Shown: positions 60,658-64,000 of the stretch, piece by piece
Layout: each line of letters starts with the position of its first letter
Numbering within the stretch: the first letter of the stretch is position 1
Assembly (NCBI RefSeq): GCF_933775445.1
Contig: NC_065874.1
Span: 6,591,001-6,655,000, forward strand
Reading direction: 5' to 3'
DNA length: 64,000 nucleotides
Source of the DNA: Argentina anserina
Taxonomy: Eukaryota > Streptophyta > Magnoliopsida > Rosales > Rosaceae
Translations under genes and position numbers: made by a program
The notes under the pieces: generated by a model
The model's database searches: none
What the model was told of the DNA's origin: nothing
What the model saw: only the letters and a program-made list of their open reading frames with translations

Positions 60658-61800
60658 ATTAGCCGCCCTTTTAACGTTGCAATATGAACCACTAAACACC
60701 AGCATCATTTCCATCATTTTGGACCTTCAGCAAATACTCAAATAACGTTATTTAAAAAGAAAAGAAAAAAGGCCAATGTGGCAGTCTTCAATCCCGATAC
60801 CATTAGCAACACGACAATACCAGTCTCTTATTTGTAAGGGAGAGGTCGTGAGTTCGACTCGTTTTAGTATTTGAGTTCTTTTATTTAATAAAAAAAAAGT
60901 ATATAGATGTAAATTTCTTATTGATGCGACCGACAACAGTCCATTGTTTGAATTTCAAAATTCGAAGACTGAATTTCGACGCATTTTTCGCAAGTGGATG
61001 AGCAGAATAAAAAATATAATCAATGGGTATTTGTTAATTTTGTTTGTTTTTTAGTTGAGAAACTGAGTACATATTTATGGATTCCTGATTAAGATTTGTA
61101 GAAAAATGAGCACGAACTAGTCCAACTTTTTTATACAATGAAATCTTAATGACTTGCTTTGTTCGGGCATAGGGCGAATGTTATCTTTTTTCTTCGTGGA
61201 CAAAATGAGCATCAACAAGTCCAAATTCTGTGTTTGTTTCTTTGGTGATGAAGGTCGAAATTATGTGCTGAGAAATGTCTTAGTGACTTATTCAAAAGAA
61301 GAAAAGTCTTAGTGGATGCATAGACTTTTACTGTCTTTTTTCCCCTAATCAAACTGAAAATGAGTTAGATGATATTAGCTTCTCGGAAGCAAACAAAATC
61401 TCACCTTCAATCCCAATGAAGAGAGGTCCACCTTCGGGAACCCACCGCCGATTCCCATAATGGAGAAATTTTATTAACAAAAAAAATTAAAAAATCTTTA
61501 AAAAGAAAATATGGAAATGCAAACTAACATAAGTTTTTTTTTTTAAAATCACGACGTTATTTTCATTAGTGGAACTCAAGAAAGAGAGAATGATACAAAC
61601 AACCACTTCACTCCCTCAGCGCTACCAGATAATGGAACTAAGCAAAGAACCTAAATTAAGACCTAAACTTAAACAATATAACTTAATGCAATCCAACTCT
61701 AGCATGAACCTCAAATCAAGAGAAAAAGTTTACCAAATTAGAAAAAAAAATACTTGTGTGACCAGCTTGCTTGTTATATTGATTGAGAATCACTTTATTG
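60658..61800. other. Intergenic DNA, unit 3, second copy
   Basis: Second copy of the 57581-58720 segment, more diverged than the units are from each other. No gene. Confidence 0.5.
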
Positions 61801-62810
61801 ATTGAAGAGTCGATTTTTTATCCGCTAGGAATCTGAGAAAACTTCATTCATGAAAGTAGTAGAGTTCGTCAATACGAGTTCGTAGACGTGCGAAACGCCT
61901 TAATCAGATGTCGTATCTGGAAATTGTTAGCAATAGAAATTAGGTTTCTGATTTTGGGATGAGTAAGAGAGGAGATTAAAAATCAGAAAATCAGCTTTTT
62001 CCCAAAATCAGCTCGATTACTGTTCATCCGAACTCGGGTATTGTTCACGTGAATTTTCCCTATTTCTTGCCGAATCTTTCTCCGACCATATCTCCGTTGT
62101 CCGGTGATGGAATGGACTAAGACCGGTGGCGTTGGAACCGTCTTTTCGTCTCCTACCGATTTTGGTTAGTCATTGAGAGAGATTCGAGTTGTTTGAAGCC
62201 TAAAAAATGAAGAAACAATACGGCTGTTCCATTTGAAGAAGTGAGAAGAACTCCTTCCTCCGACAAGCAATCAAGGAGATTCTTCTTCTATTTTAAAGCT
62301 TGTATGATGTATATCAACCCTCTAAAACAGTTTTATCTATTTCGAAACACACAAGGAGAATCGACGAATTCTTTTTCTAGTGTCTGTGAATGGTGCTGAT
62401 TTTATATTCTTTGTTAATTAGACTGTTTAGGCTTCGATTTAGACTTTGGTATCAACTAGAAAGTTGTTGAAAATGGATTGTGGTGGTAAGTTTTGAAGAT
62501 CATTGGTTGTCACCAGAATGGTGGCAGCGCATGAACAATCTTAATGAACAGTGATTTGTGAACAGTGTTTCATTAACAGTGTTCAGCTATAATGAATCGT
62601 CACCTTATATTTTACGTATCGTTTTCTAAGCATTTTATCATGCTATTAGGTGACTAACGAATCGAGTGAGAGAATCGCTCTCGGTGTCGTGGAAGTTGCA
62701 CGCAAGAAATAAGGTGAGTAAACCTCACAATGATCATCATGATCGAAATAGTGTTATAATTATTAAATTTAGTTTGAGCTGTTAACATAATCGTTGCATC
62801 ACTAGCTTAT
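61801..62810 (+). repeat. LTR-like relic, unit 3, second copy
   Basis: Matches 59015-60020; it lacks the front part and stops at about 62812, joined to DNA equal to about 22864 in unit 1. Confidence 0.4.
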
Positions 62811-63483
62811 AAATCTAAATTTGCTATTAAGTCTACAACAACATTTCCTAAGCGAAGAATATGAGAGCAACAACATGACATTCACCTTAATGAAGTTCCT
62901 TTGACAAAAACAAAACAAAAATCAAAATGACATTCACTGATTCACCGAACGCGTGTGATAAGCAATTTAAGCAAACTATACGAAGATGCCATGGTGGGAA
63001 AAGGTAAAAGCGGCAATGCATGCAACAACACTAGTAACGTCGCTCTGAAGCTAAATTAGCGCGCGCCAAGTTCAAAATATTCTAATATTGGTTGTGGACT
63101 GCCATGTCTAATCATCATGGTGCATGTGGCTGAGAAATTTGATGTCAGTCATGTCAAATATAGCCACACATTACATTCAATTTTTCCAAAGTTGATTGCA
63201 TGTTAGTAGCAGCTGCAAAATTGTTTGAGAGCACAAGCTTAAGCCTCATGAAAGTATCCAGAGATAGCTTTGAGCTCTACTGGGAGAGTTGTGGGAAGTG
63301 AATTCCCTCGGGACAGTAACATCTCTTAGCTTTTATACTCGTATGCGTAGTTACACTTTGATCTAGCCATACAAGGGAATAGCCTATCTTGATTTGGCAG
63401 TGTAGATTTGATGTATCCACGGTTTTCAATTTTCTATGAGATTGGTTATAACTTATAACTATGCTACCGTTTTGAATTCCGAA
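62811..63483. other. Intergenic DNA upstream of P450 relic, unit 3
   Basis: Matches 22864-23540 in unit 1. No gene; the 113-codon minus-strand open frame here has no domain and is not open in the other copies. Confidence 0.5.
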
Positions 63484-64000
63484 CCTTATGCGTGGGCTCA
63501 GCTCCTTACAGTGAGTATCGGCAGCAGATAAGAACCATATGCGTGCTTCAGATTTAGAGTAACAAAAGGGTTCAGTCTTTCCGATCGAGGGTTCAGCCTT
63601 GCTGATTGAGAATGTCAAACAGTCATCTATGTTGTCACTAATTAAGCGAATTATTTTCTTTGCTTACTAATGATGTGATTTGTAGGGTGACTTTTGGGAA
63701 GAAGTATAATGGTGATGGTGAAGGTGCAATGAAGTTCGATAAGTTGCTTGGGGAATTTATGGAGTTGTTGGGTGGTTACTCTGTTGGAAAATTTATTCCA
63801 TGGCTTTCTTGGGTTAATTACGTTACCGGGTTTGATGCAAGAATATAGATTTCTGAATACAATACTTCAGGAGAACATGGTTACTTAGGATTCTTGGCAC
63901 GGAGGGAGATATCTGTGGTGAAGAAGGTGAAGCTAAAAAGGATTTTGTGGGTGTCCTGCTCGATGTGTGGAAGAACAATATATGTGGCTTATCATTGGAT
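63484..64000 (+). pseudogene. CYP71-type cytochrome P450 relic, copy 3 (partial)
   Basis: Starts inside the helix B-C region (an SAPY/IRTICV equivalent at about 63494-63545); about 330 bp of 5' sequence present in the other copies is deleted. It continues with LTNDVICRVTFGKKY (about 63663) and VGKFIPWLSWVNYVTGFDAR, then a stop (tag, 63846) that the other copies do not have at this place, and runs to the window end within DFVGVLLDVWKNN. Not functional. Confidence 0.85.

Overview
The window is nuclear DNA from a flowering plant, most likely a eudicot. The evidence is a papain-type gene with a GT-AG intron, a Ty1/copia element, Ty3/gypsy remnants, a large non-autonomous LTR element, Mutator- and hAT-like DNA transposons, CYP71-type P450 relics and a plant LRR receptor kinase relic. 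The style of the LTR relics reminds me of Rosaceae, but that is memory-based and weak. There are no bacterial operons, CRISPR arrays or convincing tRNA/rRNA genes.

The main organisation is three head-to-tail copies of one segment. Unit 1 starts at 1, unit 2 at 37106 and unit 3 at 53835; unit 3 runs off the right edge. Each unit contains, in order: a minus-strand LTR relic with a (GA)n tract; a two-exon papain-like cysteine protease gene on the minus strand; a ~0.9 kb Mutator-like MITE just upstream of that gene; a second, plus-strand LTR-like relic with two minisatellites; a decayed CYP71-type P450; then, in units 1 and 2, gypsy integrase debris and retroelement-like non-coding DNA. The protease genes at 41153-42315 and 55292-56454 have intact reading frames and all catalytic residues. 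They are the only intact protein-coding genes I can support.

Unit 1 is larger because it carries extra insertions, which can be dated relative to the duplication because units 2 and 3 give empty sites. These are a decayed copia element (141-7170), a 4.96 kb LARD-like LTR element with a 5-bp target duplication in the last codons of protease copy 1 (10897-15860), and a hAT-like element with an 8-bp duplication (34692-35394). Unit 1 also carries a 7.3 kb stretch absent from unit 2 (24985-32255), which holds an LRR receptor kinase split in its kinase domain by a 4.5 kb Mutator-like element with a 9-bp duplication (26176-30689). The LARD insertion does not remove the protease catalytic core; the frame reads on into the LTR and would add about 60 foreign residues.

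Unit 3 has an internal tandem duplication (about 57290-60370 repeated at 60372-62810) and several deletions. I see no new multi-gene system. The most informative signals are the nested insertions with empty-site controls, the chimeric protease end, the duplicated PPT/LTR-start block and hairpin triplet in the LARD, a clustered substitution tract in protease copy 3, and promoter differences between the copies.
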